DNA of 64,000 nucleotides, taken from Alphaproteobacteria bacterium (GTDB taxonomy: Bacteria > Pseudomonadota > Alphaproteobacteria > Sphingomonadales > Sphingomonadaceae). The notes below the pieces were generated by a model. The model saw only the letters and a list, made by a program, of their open reading frames with translations. It made no database searches and was not told the DNA's origin. The stretch lies in assembly GCA_030424845.1 (NCBI GenBank), contig JAUHWC010000001.1, positions 558,001 to 622,000 on the forward strand, given 5' to 3'. Each line of letters starts with the position of its first letter. Position 1 is the first letter of the stretch. Shown one piece after another: positions 35,933 through 46,407 of the stretch. The position numbers and the translations under genes are program-made.

Positions 35933-36732
35933 CCGGCAACGGCCCTCACCCGCTCGATGTCGTCGCCCCGGCGACGATCGCGAAGCTGGTGGAGGAGGTG
36001 GGCCTGCGCAAGGTGGCGCTTTGCTTCTGGCCGCTGCTGACCCTGGGTTTGCTGGCAGGGGCCTTCATCGCCTTTGGCGGCATGTTCTACACCGTCACGA
36101 TCACCGGCAGCGAACTGGGGCTCGGGCCAACGCGGCTGCTGGGCGGGATGGCCTTTTCGCTCGGCCTGGTGCTCGTGATCATCGGCGGGGCGGAGCTGTT
36201 CACCGGCAACAGCCTGATCGTGCTGGCGCTGGCAGACGGCAAGGTGACGCTGGCACAATTGCTGCGCAACTGGGGCATCGTCTATGCCGGCAACCTTGTC
36301 GGCGCGCTCGCCACCGCCGTCCTGGTGCACTTGTCGGGTGTGCTGGACACGGGAGGCGGCGCGGTGGGCGCAACCGCTGTTGCCATTGCGGAAGGCAAGC
36401 TGGCGCTGGCCCCGCTGGAAGCCTTCGCCCGTGCCATCCTGTGCAACGTGCTGGTGTGCCTTGCCGTGTGGATGTGCTTTGCCGCGCACAGCGTATCGGG
36501 AAAGGTGCTGGTGATCCTGTTTCCCATCACCGCCTTCGTGGCGCTGGGCTTCGAGCATTCAGTGGCCAATATGTACCTTGTCCCCGTCGGGATGCTGCAT
36601 GCAGGAGAGATCGCCCTCGCCCCCGCGATACAGAACCTTGCCATCGTCACCGCCGGCAATGTGCTGGGCGGCGGCGTGCTGGTGGCGCTGGTCTACTGGC
36701 TGGTCTACCTGTCGCCGGCCAACAGGCGCTGA
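35929..36732 (+). CDS. Formate/nitrite transporter family protein
   Basis: A 267-residue FNT channel with six predicted membrane helices. Conserved blocks are GGAELFTGNSL, YAGNLVGALATAV and GFEHSVANMYLVPVGML; the central His of the EHSVANM block is present and the Asn-Pro-like pore loops are in place. FNT proteins move formate, nitrite or related anions. The substrate cannot be told from sequence. It overlaps the FkbM gene and ends four bases before the convergent TonB-receptor stop. Confidence 0.88.
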   Translation: MTGNGPHPLDVVAPATIAKLVEEVGLRKVALCFWPLLTLGLLAGAFIAFGGMFYTVTITGSELGLGPTRLLGGMAFSLGLVLVIIGGAELFTGNSLIVLALADGKVTLAQLLRNWGIVYAGNLVGALATAVLVHLSGVLDTGGGAVGATAVAIAEGKLALAPLEAFARAILCNVLVCLAVWMCFAAHSVSGKVLVILFPITAFVALGFEHSVANMYLVPVGMLHAGEIALAPAIQNLAIVTAGNVLGGGVLVALVYWLVYLSPANRR

Positions 36733-36736
36733 CGGG

Positions 36737-39025
36737 TCAATACTCCAGCGCCAGCTCCACGCCGAGCGTCCGGCCCTTGTTCAGGGTGGAGAAGGTGCCG
36801 GCACTGGGATTGGGATCGTAGGGTGCATTGTCCCCGTCGGAGAAAGGCCCGCCGGCAAACGGCAGGCCCGCATCCGCACCGAACTGCACCTCATCCAGCA
36901 GGTTGCGTCCGAACAGCGTCAAGGTGGCACCGCAATCGCACCGCAGGGCAAGCGAGGCATCGAGCCTGTCCGAGGCATAGTTGAAGCCCCAGTTGTTGTC
37001 CGAATAGGCATAGCGGGCACGGTGCTGGAAGAAGATGTTGGCCGCCAGCACCCTTCCTTCCGACACGCGGGCTTCATAGCTGATGCTGCCACCCCACGTC
37101 GTCCTGGGCGCGCGCGGCAGGTCCAGCGCCAGGTCGTCGGCATCGATAACGCCGTCGCCTGACAGGTCGAAGAACACGTCGGTATAGTCGGCATCGATCA
37201 GGCCGAGGTTGGCCGTCAGCACCAGTCCGTCAGCCGGTTCTGCCGCGGCTTCCAGTTCCACCCCTTCGATCTTCGCGTCAGCCGTGTTGTAGATCGACTG
37301 GGCAAGGCCCGATGTCAGGCTGGGAACCACCACTTCGCGCTGCAGGTCCTTCACCTCGGTCCGGAACACCGCGGCCTGGGCAGACAGCAGGCGATCGGCC
37401 GATTGCCATTTCGCGCCAAGCTCGAAGGTATCGGCCCGCTCCTGGTCGAAGGCAGGCGATCCCAGTATCGCCGTCACTTCCTCGAAGGCATCGGGCTGGG
37501 TGATGCGGAAGTTGTAGCCGCCGGAACGGTAACCGCGCGCCCAGCTGGCATAGATCAGCGTGTAATCGTCCGGCGTGAAGCTGGCCACCACGCGGGGCGA
37601 AAGGTTCTTCCACGTGCGAGCATCGGCAAAGCCGTTGTTTTCGCCCGGCACCCGCTCACCGGCTACCGGACAGGTCCCGGCGATGACCGAGCAGGCGGGA
37701 CGCGTGCGGACATAGGTGACCTCGGCATCCTTCTCCTCGCGCGACCAGCGCAGGCCGGCCTTGAGCGAAAGCTGGTCCGTGACATCGAAATCCACTTGTC
37801 CGAACAGGCCGTAGACATCGTTCGTCTGCATGCCGCCGCCATATTGCGGGGCCGCGCCGAAGAAGCTCAGGTCGCGCTGCTCGTCATAGGCAATCATCTG
37901 GTGGAAGATGTATCCCCCGGCGACCACGCGCAAAGGCCCGCTTTCGACCGCATAGGAAAGCTCGTTGGACCACTGGTCCTGCCAGGTTGCCGTGTCGCTG
38001 GCGAAGATCGGGGTGGGCGAGCTGTCGATATCGTTGCGGGTCAGCAGCTCGTATTCGCGCCAGCCGAAGATGTTGGTCAGCGTGCCGCCACCCAGTTCCA
38101 GCTCGGCACGCAGGGTGGCAAACAGGTTCTCGCTGTCATGGAAACCGCGCTCGTTGACCGAGACTTCAAAGGTATCGCGCGCGAACAGGCCGTTGTTGTG
38201 CGCCGGCGCGCCTTCGCCATCGGCATCGGTCAGTTCGACCTTGCCGACCAGCGTCAGCCTGTCTCCCAGCTTTGCCTTCACCGCCCCGCGCAGGATAATG
38301 GTTTCCGCGCGGCCATAGCTGCGGCCGTCGAAATCGTTGAGGAAGTAGCCTTCGTCTTCCGACGTCAGCATGCCGAGGCGAATGGAGACTGTGTCCGAGA
38401 TCGGGCCGGAGATCACCGCGCGGGCGGAATACATGCCGCTGCCCCGGTCACCGTCTACCGGCCCTTCCCAGCCGAAACGGGCATAGCCGGTCCAGTAATC
38501 GGTCGGATCGGCCGTGCTGACCATGACAGCACCGCCCGTGGTGTTGCGCCCGAAGCTGACGCCTTGCGGGCCGCGCAGGATATCCACCTGGTCCACGTCC
38601 AGCGCATCGAACACGCTGCCTGCGTTGATGCCCATGTAGACCCCGTCCACGAACAGGCCCACGGCCGGATCGATCGAGGGGATCGAGCTGTTCACGCCCA
38701 CCCCGCGGATCGAGAAATTGGCGACGCCCTTGAAGGTGCCCACGGTATCAAGGCCGACATTGGGCGCGACATAGGTGAGCGAGGACAGGTCCTGGAAGGC
38801 GCGCGCCTCAAGCCCATCGGCATTGATCGCGGAAACCGAGCCGGGATAGTCGGCAACGGTGAAGGCTGCATCCTTGGTGCCTTCCACCACGATCACGTCG
38901 AGGCGCTCGCCGTCTCCGGACCAGGCCAGCATCTCCTCCTCATCGGAGTTGTCCTGCGCCAAGGCCGGATATGCTGCGAGAAGGGCGATGGCGGATGCCC
39001 CGACACGCATGGCGAAACTGTTCAT
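36737..39025 (-). CDS. TonB-dependent receptor
   Basis: A 762-residue outer membrane TonB-dependent receptor. The signal peptide runs from MNSFAMRVGASAIALL to AYPALAQ; the plug domain (about residues 45-160) includes VDQVDILRGPQGVSFGRNTTGGAV, and the barrel ends at LGVELALEY. The segment DLSGDGVIDADDLALDLP (37130-37168) resembles a dockerin/EF-hand calcium loop. An upstream in-frame ATG at 39070 would add 15 residues; ATG 39025 opens the signal peptide directly. The substrate is unknown; a siderophore or carbohydrate is possible. It is divergent from purC. Confidence 0.88.
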   Translation of the reverse strand: MNSFAMRVGASAIALLAAYPALAQDNSDEEEMLAWSGDGERLDVIVVEGTKDAAFTVADYPGSVSAINADGLEARAFQDLSSLTYVAPNVGLDTVGTFKGVANFSIRGVGVNSSIPSIDPAVGLFVDGVYMGINAGSVFDALDVDQVDILRGPQGVSFGRNTTGGAVMVSTADPTDYWTGYARFGWEGPVDGDRGSGMYSARAVISGPISDTVSIRLGMLTSEDEGYFLNDFDGRSYGRAETIILRGAVKAKLGDRLTLVGKVELTDADGEGAPAHNNGLFARDTFEVSVNERGFHDSENLFATLRAELELGGGTLTNIFGWREYELLTRNDIDSSPTPIFASDTATWQDQWSNELSYAVESGPLRVVAGGYIFHQMIAYDEQRDLSFFGAAPQYGGGMQTNDVYGLFGQVDFDVTDQLSLKAGLRWSREEKDAEVTYVRTRPACSVIAGTCPVAGERVPGENNGFADARTWKNLSPRVVASFTPDDYTLIYASWARGYRSGGYNFRITQPDAFEEVTAILGSPAFDQERADTFELGAKWQSADRLLSAQAAVFRTEVKDLQREVVVPSLTSGLAQSIYNTADAKIEGVELEAAAEPADGLVLTANLGLIDADYTDVFFDLSGDGVIDADDLALDLPRAPRTTWGGSISYEARVSEGRVLAANIFFQHRARYAYSDNNWGFNYASDRLDASLALRCDCGATLTLFGRNLLDEVQFGADAGLPFAGGPFSDGDNAPYDPNPSAGTFSTLNKGRTLGVELALEY

Positions 39026-39129
39026 TGACGACCCCTGTACTGATCCGCCGCGCGCCTTACCCGCAGCCACGCCGGCCGGTCAAACCCGCATTGCTTGCAA
39101 GCCCATTAGGACAGCTTGCAGCCCCGCAA

Positions 39130-39158
39130 TTGCCAGCGCCAGCGCTTGGGTGTATAGG
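39130..39158 (+). promoter_or_regulatory. Candidate purC promoter
   Basis: TTGCCA (39130-39135) and TATAGG (39153-39158) are separated by exactly 17 bases, a good sigma-70-type pair. The predicted start of transcription near 39165 places the following hairpin at the very start of the transcript. Confidence 0.5.
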
Positions 39159-39170
39159 CGCGGATCATGA

Positions 39171-39222
39171 GCCCCGGCTTTCACGAAGCAGCGCGCTTCG
39201 TCTGCCGGGGCCTTTCATTTTT
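39171..39222 (+). terminator. Strong terminator-like hairpin in the purC leader
   Basis: A perfect 8-bp stem GCCCCGGC/GCCGGGGC encloses a second 7-bp stem ACGAAGC/GCTTCGT with loop AGCGC, followed by CTTTCATTTTT. It looks like an intrinsic terminator, yet the upstream gene is divergent, so there is no rightward gene for it to end. It lies 33 bases before purC and may act as an attenuator or 5' structure. Confidence 0.7.
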
Positions 39223-39243
39223 CGCATTTGAAAAGGTCCGCCC

Positions 39244-40050
39244 ATGTCCCGTCGCCGCCAGATTTACGAAGGCAAGGCCAAGATCCTGTATGAAGGCCCC
39301 GAACCGGGCACGATCATCCAGTATTTCAAGGATGATGCCACCGCCTTCAACGCGGCCAAGAAGGGCACGATCAACGGCAAGGGCGTGATCAACAACCGCA
39401 TCAGCGAACATGTGTTCACCCGCCTTTCGCACATCGGCATCCCCACCCACTTCATCCGCCGCCTGAACATGCGCGAGCAGCTGGTGCGCCAGGTGGAGAT
39501 CATCCCGCTGGAAGTGGTGGTGCGCAACGTGGCTGCCGGTTCCATTGCCAAGCGCCTCGGCATCGAGGAAGGCGAGATGCTGCCGCACACGCTGATCGAA
39601 TATTACCTGAAGTCGGACGAGCTGAACGACCCGATGGTGGCCGAAGAGCATATCGCAGCCTTCAACTGGGCGAGCTTCGAGGAGATGCAGGACATCTCCG
39701 CCATGGCGATCCGCATCAATGATTTCATGTGCGGCATGTTCGCCGCCATCGATATCCGCCTGGTGGACTTCAAGCTGGAATTCGGCCGCATCTTCGATGG
39801 CGACTACAGCCGCGTGATCCTGGCTGACGAGATCAGCCCGGACAACTGCCGCCTGTGGGACTTCACCACCGGCGAAAAGCTCGACAAGGACCGCTTCCGC
39901 CGTGACATGGGCGGCGAGGAAGAAGCCTACCAGGAAGTGGCCCGCCGCCTCGGCCTGCTGCAGGGTGACAGCGATGGCCCCGGCGAAGTGCTCGACATGA
40001 GCGCCCACCGCACGCGCCTCAGGCAGACCCCGCCCAAGCCGAAGAAGTGA
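39244..40050 (+). CDS. purC: Phosphoribosylaminoimidazole-succinocarboxamide synthase
   Basis: PurC (SAICAR synthetase) joins aspartate to CAIR in de novo purine synthesis, using ATP. The 268-residue protein begins [29 protein letters not shown] (cited in part) and carries [15 protein letters not shown], the [14 protein letters not shown] block and [14 protein letters not shown] with the [15 protein letters not shown] block. The ATG at 39244 has an AAAAGG-type site about seven bases upstream. It follows a terminator-like leader hairpin. Confidence 0.95.
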   Translation: MSRRRQIYEGKAKILYEGPEPGTIIQYFKDDATAFNAAKKGTINGKGVINNRISEHVFTRLSHIGIPTHFIRRLNMREQLVRQVEIIPLEVVVRNVAAGSIAKRLGIEEGEMLPHTLIEYYLKSDELNDPMVAEEHIAAFNWASFEEMQDISAMAIRINDFMCGMFAAIDIRLVDFKLEFGRIFDGDYSRVILADEISPDNCRLWDFTTGEKLDKDRFRRDMGGEEEAYQEVARRLGLLQGDSDGPGEVLDMSAHRTRLRQTPPKPKK

Positions 40051-40106
40051 GGCAAAGGCGCACGCCAGCCATTGCCCGTTAAGCTGTCTTGCCCCATCTA
40101 GGCGGC

Positions 40107-42993
40107 ATGAAATTGCGAATGATTACAGCGCTGCTTTGCGCAGCCGCCCTTCCGCTCACCGTTTCGGCCCCTGTGCTGGCGCAATCGCCCGACTACCAGC
40201 ACCCGGAACGGGTGGTTCACGAGATCACCGCGCCTGAAGGCATTGTCGATCCCTTCGGCATCGCTGCAAGCGACCTTCCGCTCGATCCGGACTATCGGCT
40301 GGGCGTGCTTGGCAACGGCATGCGCTACGTCATCCGCCCGAATGGCACGCCCGAAGGGCAAGGCATGGTCTACCTGTGGATCAATGCCGGGTCCCTGGGC
40401 GAGGAGCCTGACCAGGCGGGCTATGCCCATTTCGTCGAGCACATGGCCTTCAACGGCACCACCAACGTACCCGAAGGCGAGATGATCCCGCTGCTCGAAC
40501 GCGAAGGGCTGGCTTTCGGCCCCGATACCAACGCTTCGACCACTTTCGATCGCACGGTCTACCAGCTGAACCTGCCGCGCAATGACGAGGCGCTGCTCGA
40601 CACCGCGCTGATGCTGATGCGCGAGACGGCCAGTGAAATGCTGATCGAGCCCGAAGCCGTGGCCCGCGAGATCGGCGTGATCCATTCCGAACTGCGCGTG
40701 CGCGACACCTACCAGCAGCGCGCCCTGATCGACCAGCTCAAGTTCCGCTATCCCGGTTCGAGCTTTGCCGAAAACTGGATCAGCGGCACGGAAGAAACCA
40801 TTGCCAATGCCACGGCGCAGCGGCTGCGCGATTATTACGAACGCTGGTATCGCCCTGACAACGCCGCGATCATCGTGGTCGGCGATTTCGATGGCGCGGT
40901 GGTGGAAGCCAAGGTCCGCGAATATTTCGAGAGCTGGCAAGCCGCTCCGGTGGAGGAGCCCGCCTCGGCCGGTCCGTTCGACCTCGATCATGCGGGCGAG
41001 ACCGATATCTACATCGACCCTGCCCTGTCCGCGCGGATCGACATTACCCGCCATGCCGCGTGGATCGACCGCCCCGACACGGTGGAGACCCGCCGCGAGC
41101 GGGTGCTGCGGCAGATCGGCTATGCCATCATCAACCGTCGCCTGCAGCGCCTTGCGCGCGAGGACAACCCGCCGTTCCGCTCTGCCGGGGTGGTGACGGA
41201 GGAAGTGTTCAGGGAAGCACGCAGCTCCTCCATCGTGATCAACGCCGCGGAAGGCGAATGGGAACGCGGCATGGCTGCGGCACAGGAAGAATATCGCCTG
41301 GCGATGATGTACGGCTTTTCCGAAGCCGAGGTGGCCGAGCAGGTGGCGAACCTGCGTGCCTCGATCGATTCCAACGCCGCCGGGGCTGCCACGCGCAACA
41401 ACAGCGATTTCATCACCGGCGCGATGACGCTGCTGGAAGACGGACAGGTTCCCACCACGCCCGCCAGCGCCAAGGAGCGCTTCGAGGCGCTTGCACCCAC
41501 GATCACGCCGGATGCCGTGCCGGAAGCGCTGAAGGCGGATTTCGTCCCGCTCGACAATCCCTTGATCCGCTTTGCCGGCCGCACCGCGCCCGAAGGCGGG
41601 GCAGAGGCGCTGCGCAATGCCTGGAACGCGGGGATGGAACTGGCGCTGCAACCGCGCGAGGAAGTGGCGGCGACCGAGTTCGCCTATAACGATTTCGGAC
41701 GGCCCGGCATCATCACCAGCTACCTTGTCGAAGAACGGCTGGGCATCCACCAGATCACCTTCGCCAATGGCCTGAAACTCAACCTCAAGCCCACCGATCT
41801 GCAGGAGGACCGGATCAGCGTGGAGCTGAATATCGACGGCGGCGAAATGCTCGACACCCGCAGCCAGCCGCTGGCCACCGCGATGACCAGCTCGCTGATC
41901 GTGGGCGGCCTTGGCGAACACTCGCTGGATGAATTGCAGAGCGTGCTGGCGGGCAGCCAGGTGGGCATCAATATCGAGGCGGACGAGGAAACCTTCCGCT
42001 TCCGCGCCACCACCACCCCGCGCGACTTTGACCTGCAAATGCGGTTGTTTGCCGCCATGATCGTGGATCCCGGCTATCGTCCGCAGGGCGAGGAACAATA
42101 TCGCCGCAACGTGGAGAATTTCTTCGCGCGGCTGAATGCAACGCCCGATTCCACGCTGGGCAATGCCCTTGGCGGCATCCTTTTCCGATAATGACCCGCG
42201 CTTCTCGCTGCGTCCGCAGGAGGAATATCTCGACCTCACCTTCGCCAAGTTGCGCGATGCCATCTCCGAACGCTGGCAGAACGGTGCGATGGAACTGGCA
42301 ATCGTGGGCGATGTCGATCGTGCGCAGGCCATCGATCTGGTGGCGCGGACACTGGGCGCCTTGCCGGCACGCGAAAGCGAGTTCCGGGACTGGGCCGACA
42401 ATCGCGATCGTGGGTTCACCGCTGATCGCTCTGCCCGCGTGCTTTACCACGAAGGGGAAGCGAACCAGGCCGTGCTGCGCATGATCTGGCCCACGCGTGA
42501 CGGCGAGGACTTTGTCGAAATCCTGGAGCTGGAACTGTTGCAGGATGTCGTGCGCCTGCGCTTGCTGGATCGCCTGCGCGAGGAGTTGGGGCAGACCTAT
42601 TCGCCGTCTTCCTCGGCCCAGCAGTCACGCGTCTGGCCCGGCTATGGCACCTTCACCATCAATGCCGCGATCACGCCGGAGGATGTCCCCGCCACGCGCG
42701 AGGCCATGCTGGACGTGATCGAGGACATTCGCCGCGCTCCGGTTGACCAGGACCTGTTGCAGCGTGCCCGTGCACCGCAGCTGGAAAACTTCGAGAACCT
42801 GCTGAAGACCAATGCCGGGTGGATGGCGCTGGCAGACCGTGCGCAGACACAGCCTGACAGGCTCGAACGCTATGTCCGTGCGCGGGAAACCATCCTGTCG
42901 GTAACCCCCGCAGACCTGCAGGAAATGGCGCAGCGTTACCTCGATCCCGAACAACGGCTGGAAATCGCCGTCCTGCCGCAAGCGGAGCAGTAA
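40107..42993 (+). pseudogene. M16 family zinc metallopeptidase gene broken by a +1 frameshift
   Basis: Two adjacent reading frames together encode one M16 peptidase of about 961 residues. The first (40107-42191, 694 residues; 40089 is a possible earlier ATG) has a signal peptide ending VLAQ, the catalytic HFVEH (HxxEH) motif in a QAGYAHFVEHMAFNG block, and ends NALGGILFR-stop. The second, in the next frame, continues with SDNDPRFSLRPQEEY (whose first codons overlap the break) to QAEQ at 42993. The break is at about 42180-42188 in ATCCTTTTCCGATAA; deleting one T would restore GGILSDNDPRFSL. The total span is 962 codons plus one base. It may be a sequencing error, real inactivation, or programmed frameshifting. 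Confidence 0.8.
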
Positions 42994-43070
42994 ACGCGCG
43001 GCATAACAAGCGCTTGCCATGGCGCGCGCAAACAAGGATCATGCCGGCATAATGCAGACTGGGGGACCTC

Positions 43071-45116
43071 ATGCGCCGCGCCATCATCATTTCCGCCTTG
43101 CTGGGCGTTTCAAACCCCGCGCTCGCAGCCGATGACGTGGAATATGGCGCTGCGCCCGGATGGGTGCAGCCTGCGCCTGCCCCTGCCCCGCCAGAGCGCT
43201 AGCATGGCGCCTTCAGCATCCTGCTGCGCGACATGCAGGCGCATTTCGATGACGAAGGCCAGCACCTTTACGAACACAGCCGCTTCCTGATCCAGACGAG
43301 CGAAGGCCTGGCGCTGGGCAATCTCACTCTGGCGTGGAACCCTGCTGCTGGCGGCCCTGACATCCACGTCCTCAAGGTCATCCGCGATGGCGAGGAAATC
43401 GACATCCTCAAGGACAACCGCTTTTCCATCTTCCAGCGCGAGGGCGGGCTGGAACAATCCATGCTCGACGGCTTGCTGACAGCCAGCCTGCAGGTGCCGG
43501 GCCTGCGCGTGGGGGACGAGCTGGAATTCGCCGTCACCACCCACAGCCAGGATCCGACGCTGCCCGATCACTCCTACGGCATCCTCCTGCTGCCATCGCT
43601 CCCCAGCCAGGGTGCCTATCGCGCCCGGCTGACCTGGGATGACGGCCACGAACCGCACTGGACAGCCCATGGCGACATTTCGGAAATGGTCGAGAGCGGC
43701 CGCAACAGCGTGACGGTGTCGATCGCGCAACCGGACCAGTTCGTGGTCACCGAGAATGCACCCTTGCGATACCCGATGGGCCGGATCATCGAATATTCCG
43801 CCTTCGAGGACTGGCCCGAGGTCTCCTGCAGCCTCTACCCGCTCTATGAACAGGCCGCCGTGATCCCGGCAGGGTCAGAGCTGGAAGGCGACGTGGCGCG
43901 GATCATGCGCAACCACAGCTCCGAAAGCGAACGCGCCCGGGCCGCGCTCAGGCTGGTGCAGGACCAGGTGCGCTATGTCTATGTCGGCCTCAACGGCGGG
44001 AACCTGACCCCGGCATCGGTCGAGGAAACCTGGGAGCGCCGATACGGCGACTGCAAGGACAAGACAGTGCTGCTGCTCGCCCTGTTGCAGGCCATGGGAA
44101 TTGAAGCGGAGCCGGTAACGGTCAGCCTTTCCACGCTGGGTGCAGGTCTGGAAGCCTACCTGCCCAGCCCCGGCCAGTTCGATCATGTGCTGGTGCGCGC
44201 CACGGTGGACGGGCAGCAGGTCTGGCTGGACGGCACGCGGCATGGCGACACGCGGATGAACTCGCAGCCGCCCGAACCTTTCCGCAATGTCCTGCCGCTG
44301 ACACGGGCTGGGGCAGAGCTGGAAACCCTGCCCTTCACGCCGCCCGAACAGCCGCAACGGATAAACATCACCGAAATGGACGCAACCGCCGGCATAGACC
44401 GGGACGTGGTGACGACAATGCGCATGATCCTGCGCGGTGCCGATGCCCTGCAATTGCGCGCCGTGCTGCAATCCTTGCCACCGGATGCGCTTGACCAGAC
44501 GCTGCGCAATATCATGGGCGGGGAAAGCGGCTGGAAGGAGTTGCAGCAGCTCGACTGGTCATTCGACGAGGCGCAGGCGGCCATCACCGTCAGCGCAACA
44601 GGGCTGGACGAGCTGGACTGGGACCGGGCGGACGATTGGGCGATCACCGAGATCAGCATCCCCGGCGCGGGCTTCTACCCGCCCGCCCAGCGCCGTCGGC
44701 CGCCCCAGCAGGACTGCAGCCTGCCCTATCTCAACGATCCCTATGCCTTCACCTGCCATGTCACGACGATCAAGCCGCCCGAAACCTTCGGGTCGCAAGG
44801 CTGGGAGCATGACGTGGATGCCATGAACCGGCAGATCGGCGGGGTTGCCTACTGGCGCGTGGCAGACCTCAACGATGGCGAGGTCCGCACGATCATGAGC
44901 ACGCGCACGGTCATGGACGAGATCACCGCCGCACAGGCGGAAGAAGCGAATGCGGCCATTCCCGATTTCGACAATGCGGTGAGCCATGTCGCCCTGCGCC
45001 GCGATTTCGACGGGGGCAGCCAGCTCGCAGTGGCAGGAGGCGGCATTTCCGCGGTCCCGGCCACCTACGATGTCAACTGGCTGAATGATGCCAGCGCCTG
45101 CCGCGCGCCGTCCTGA
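43071..45116 (+). pseudogene. DUF3857/transglutaminase-domain protein gene interrupted by an in-frame TAG
   Basis: A single 682-codon frame starts at ATG 43071 with signal peptide MRRAIIISALLGVSNPALAA and is stopped by TAG at codon 44 (43200-43202, in PER-stop-HGAF). The frame then runs open to 45116. The downstream 627-residue part (from ATG 43233) is a DUF3857 protein with a transglutaminase-like core that includes YGDCKDKTVLLLALLQAMGIEA (Cys nucleophile). CAG (Gln) to TAG is a likely single change. The second part has no signal peptide of its own, so it could not be exported. It follows the frameshifted M16 gene by 77 bases. Confidence 0.75.
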
Positions 45117-45158
45117 TCGCGCGCGGCAGCTTCGTCGGTTTGCTTCAGGCCGGATCGA

Positions 45159-46358
45159 TCAGGCCTTGCGCTTCTTCTTGCCAACCAGCTCGCGCTTGCC
45201 CCAGATGTAGATGCCGCTGATGGCGAGGAACGTCATCACGATACCGCTGATGAACACCAGCAGTTCCCAGACGATCCCGCCGATGGTGGCATAGTGCACA
45301 CCGCGCATCCACGAGGACACGGCCTGCGCCCGCGTGGCTGGCGGCGGCGGACCGGCCCGGGCAGGGCTTTCCTCGATGCTCACTGCGCCGCCATCAAGCG
45401 GTACGGTCGCGGTGGCATCCATGCCGTCACCGGCAAGGGTAACCGTCCAGGCCCCGCTTTCGGCGGTCGGCGCGGTGATGCCGGTCGGCCGACCGTCATA
45501 GGCAGAGGTGGCCGAAGTGAGCGCGACCATCCAGGCAGCATCCTCGGCCTCCAGCAAGGTGCCTTCCGGCCCCCCGCCACCCCGGCGACGCTCGGGCTGT
45601 TCCACACCCGGTTCCACCAGCATGGCAAAGAAGCCGGGGAAGGAAATCCACGCCCCCGTGATCGCCTCGATGATCAGGACGATCGAGAGCAGGAAGCCTG
45701 ACTGGCGATGGATGTTGAGCATCTTGCCATCGCGCTTCTGCCATTTGAGCGCCGCGAACATGCGCTTGAAACCGGGCCAGAACACGTAAATGCCGGTGAC
45801 CGCGGAAATGGTCAGGAACAGGCCCATGATGCCCACGATCTGCCGGCCGATGCCGGGGATCAGGAACAGGCCGTGGATGAAGTGCATGTACCACATGAAG
45901 CCGCCGGCGCTGTCGGTATTGTCGATCACCGCGGCGCTGTCGGGATCGACATAAGCCTGCCGCGTCATTCCGCCCGGTGCGCCGATGCCGAAGGGCGGAT
46001 CGGCATAGCCCGCGGTGGAGGCGATGATCGGCTCGCCCTCTGCGCCCAGTTCGATCCGCACGATCGGCCCGTAATCGGCCAGCGCTTCCCGCGCATTGGC
46101 AATGTGGGTTTCGCTGATGGCCGCAGGATCTGCCGTGGCGGCGACTTCGCGCTGCGGGTTGAGCAGTGCCTCTGTCTCTTCCGGCCACACCTGCGCGGAA
46201 CCGGTTACGCCCAGCACGGCCATCGGGATCAGCAGGATGATGCCCAGCCAGCGGTGGACCCACAGCCAGGCCTGCCTGCGCTTGGCAGCGGGCGAGAGAT
46301 AGGGCTGCGGCTTGGCTGCTGCGGGGGCGGCGTCTGCGGTGGTGGTGGCCTGGTTCAT
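45159..46358 (-). CDS. PepSY-associated membrane protein (iron-linked)
   Basis: A 399-residue inner-membrane protein with about four membrane helices, of the PepSY_TM/PiuB-like family. Conserved His-bearing helices include AWLWVHRWLGIILLIPMAVLG, MHFIHGLFLIPG, and NIHRQSGFLLSIVLIIEAITGAW. Related proteins occur next to siderophore receptors and may act as reductases or uptake aids. A clear Fur box lies 35 bases upstream of its start, supporting iron control. It is a single-gene unit convergent with the DUF3857 gene. The reaction is not established. Confidence 0.85.
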   Translation of the reverse strand: MNQATTTADAAPAAAKPQPYLSPAAKRRQAWLWVHRWLGIILLIPMAVLGVTGSAQVWPEETEALLNPQREVAATADPAAISETHIANAREALADYGPIVRIELGAEGEPIIASTAGYADPPFGIGAPGGMTRQAYVDPDSAAVIDNTDSAGGFMWYMHFIHGLFLIPGIGRQIVGIMGLFLTISAVTGIYVFWPGFKRMFAALKWQKRDGKMLNIHRQSGFLLSIVLIIEAITGAWISFPGFFAMLVEPGVEQPERRRGGGGPEGTLLEAEDAAWMVALTSATSAYDGRPTGITAPTAESGAWTVTLAGDGMDATATVPLDGGAVSIEESPARAGPPPPATRAQAVSSWMRGVHYATIGGIVWELLVFISGIVMTFLAISGIYIWGKRELVGKKKRKA

Positions 46359-46392
46359 CTGCGTCCTCGAATCAATTCCTTCCCACGCTTAG

Positions 46393-46407
46393 TGAGAATC
46401 ATTCGCA
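46393..46407. promoter_or_regulatory. Fur box upstream of the PepSY gene
   Basis: TGAGAATCATTCGCA is a 7-1-7 inverted repeat (TGAGAAT, C, ATTCGCA) with six of seven matching positions and close similarity to the Fur consensus. It lies 35 bases upstream of the leftward PepSY gene and suggests iron repression. Confidence 0.65.

Noticed and set aside
36728-36742. TGA-CGGG-TCA inverted repeat holding both stop codons of the FNT and TonB-receptor genes
   Set aside because: Arms are very short and arise naturally from two facing stop codons.
39165-39244. Purine riboswitch or short leader peptide in front of purC
   Set aside because: No match to the known purine aptamer core; the ATG at 39167 opens a frame running through the hairpin and purC without coding signs.
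40098-42419. 773-codon leftward frame opposite the M16 gene
   Set aside because: Shadow of the M16 reading frame; the M16 HxxEH motif and signal peptide show the true strand.
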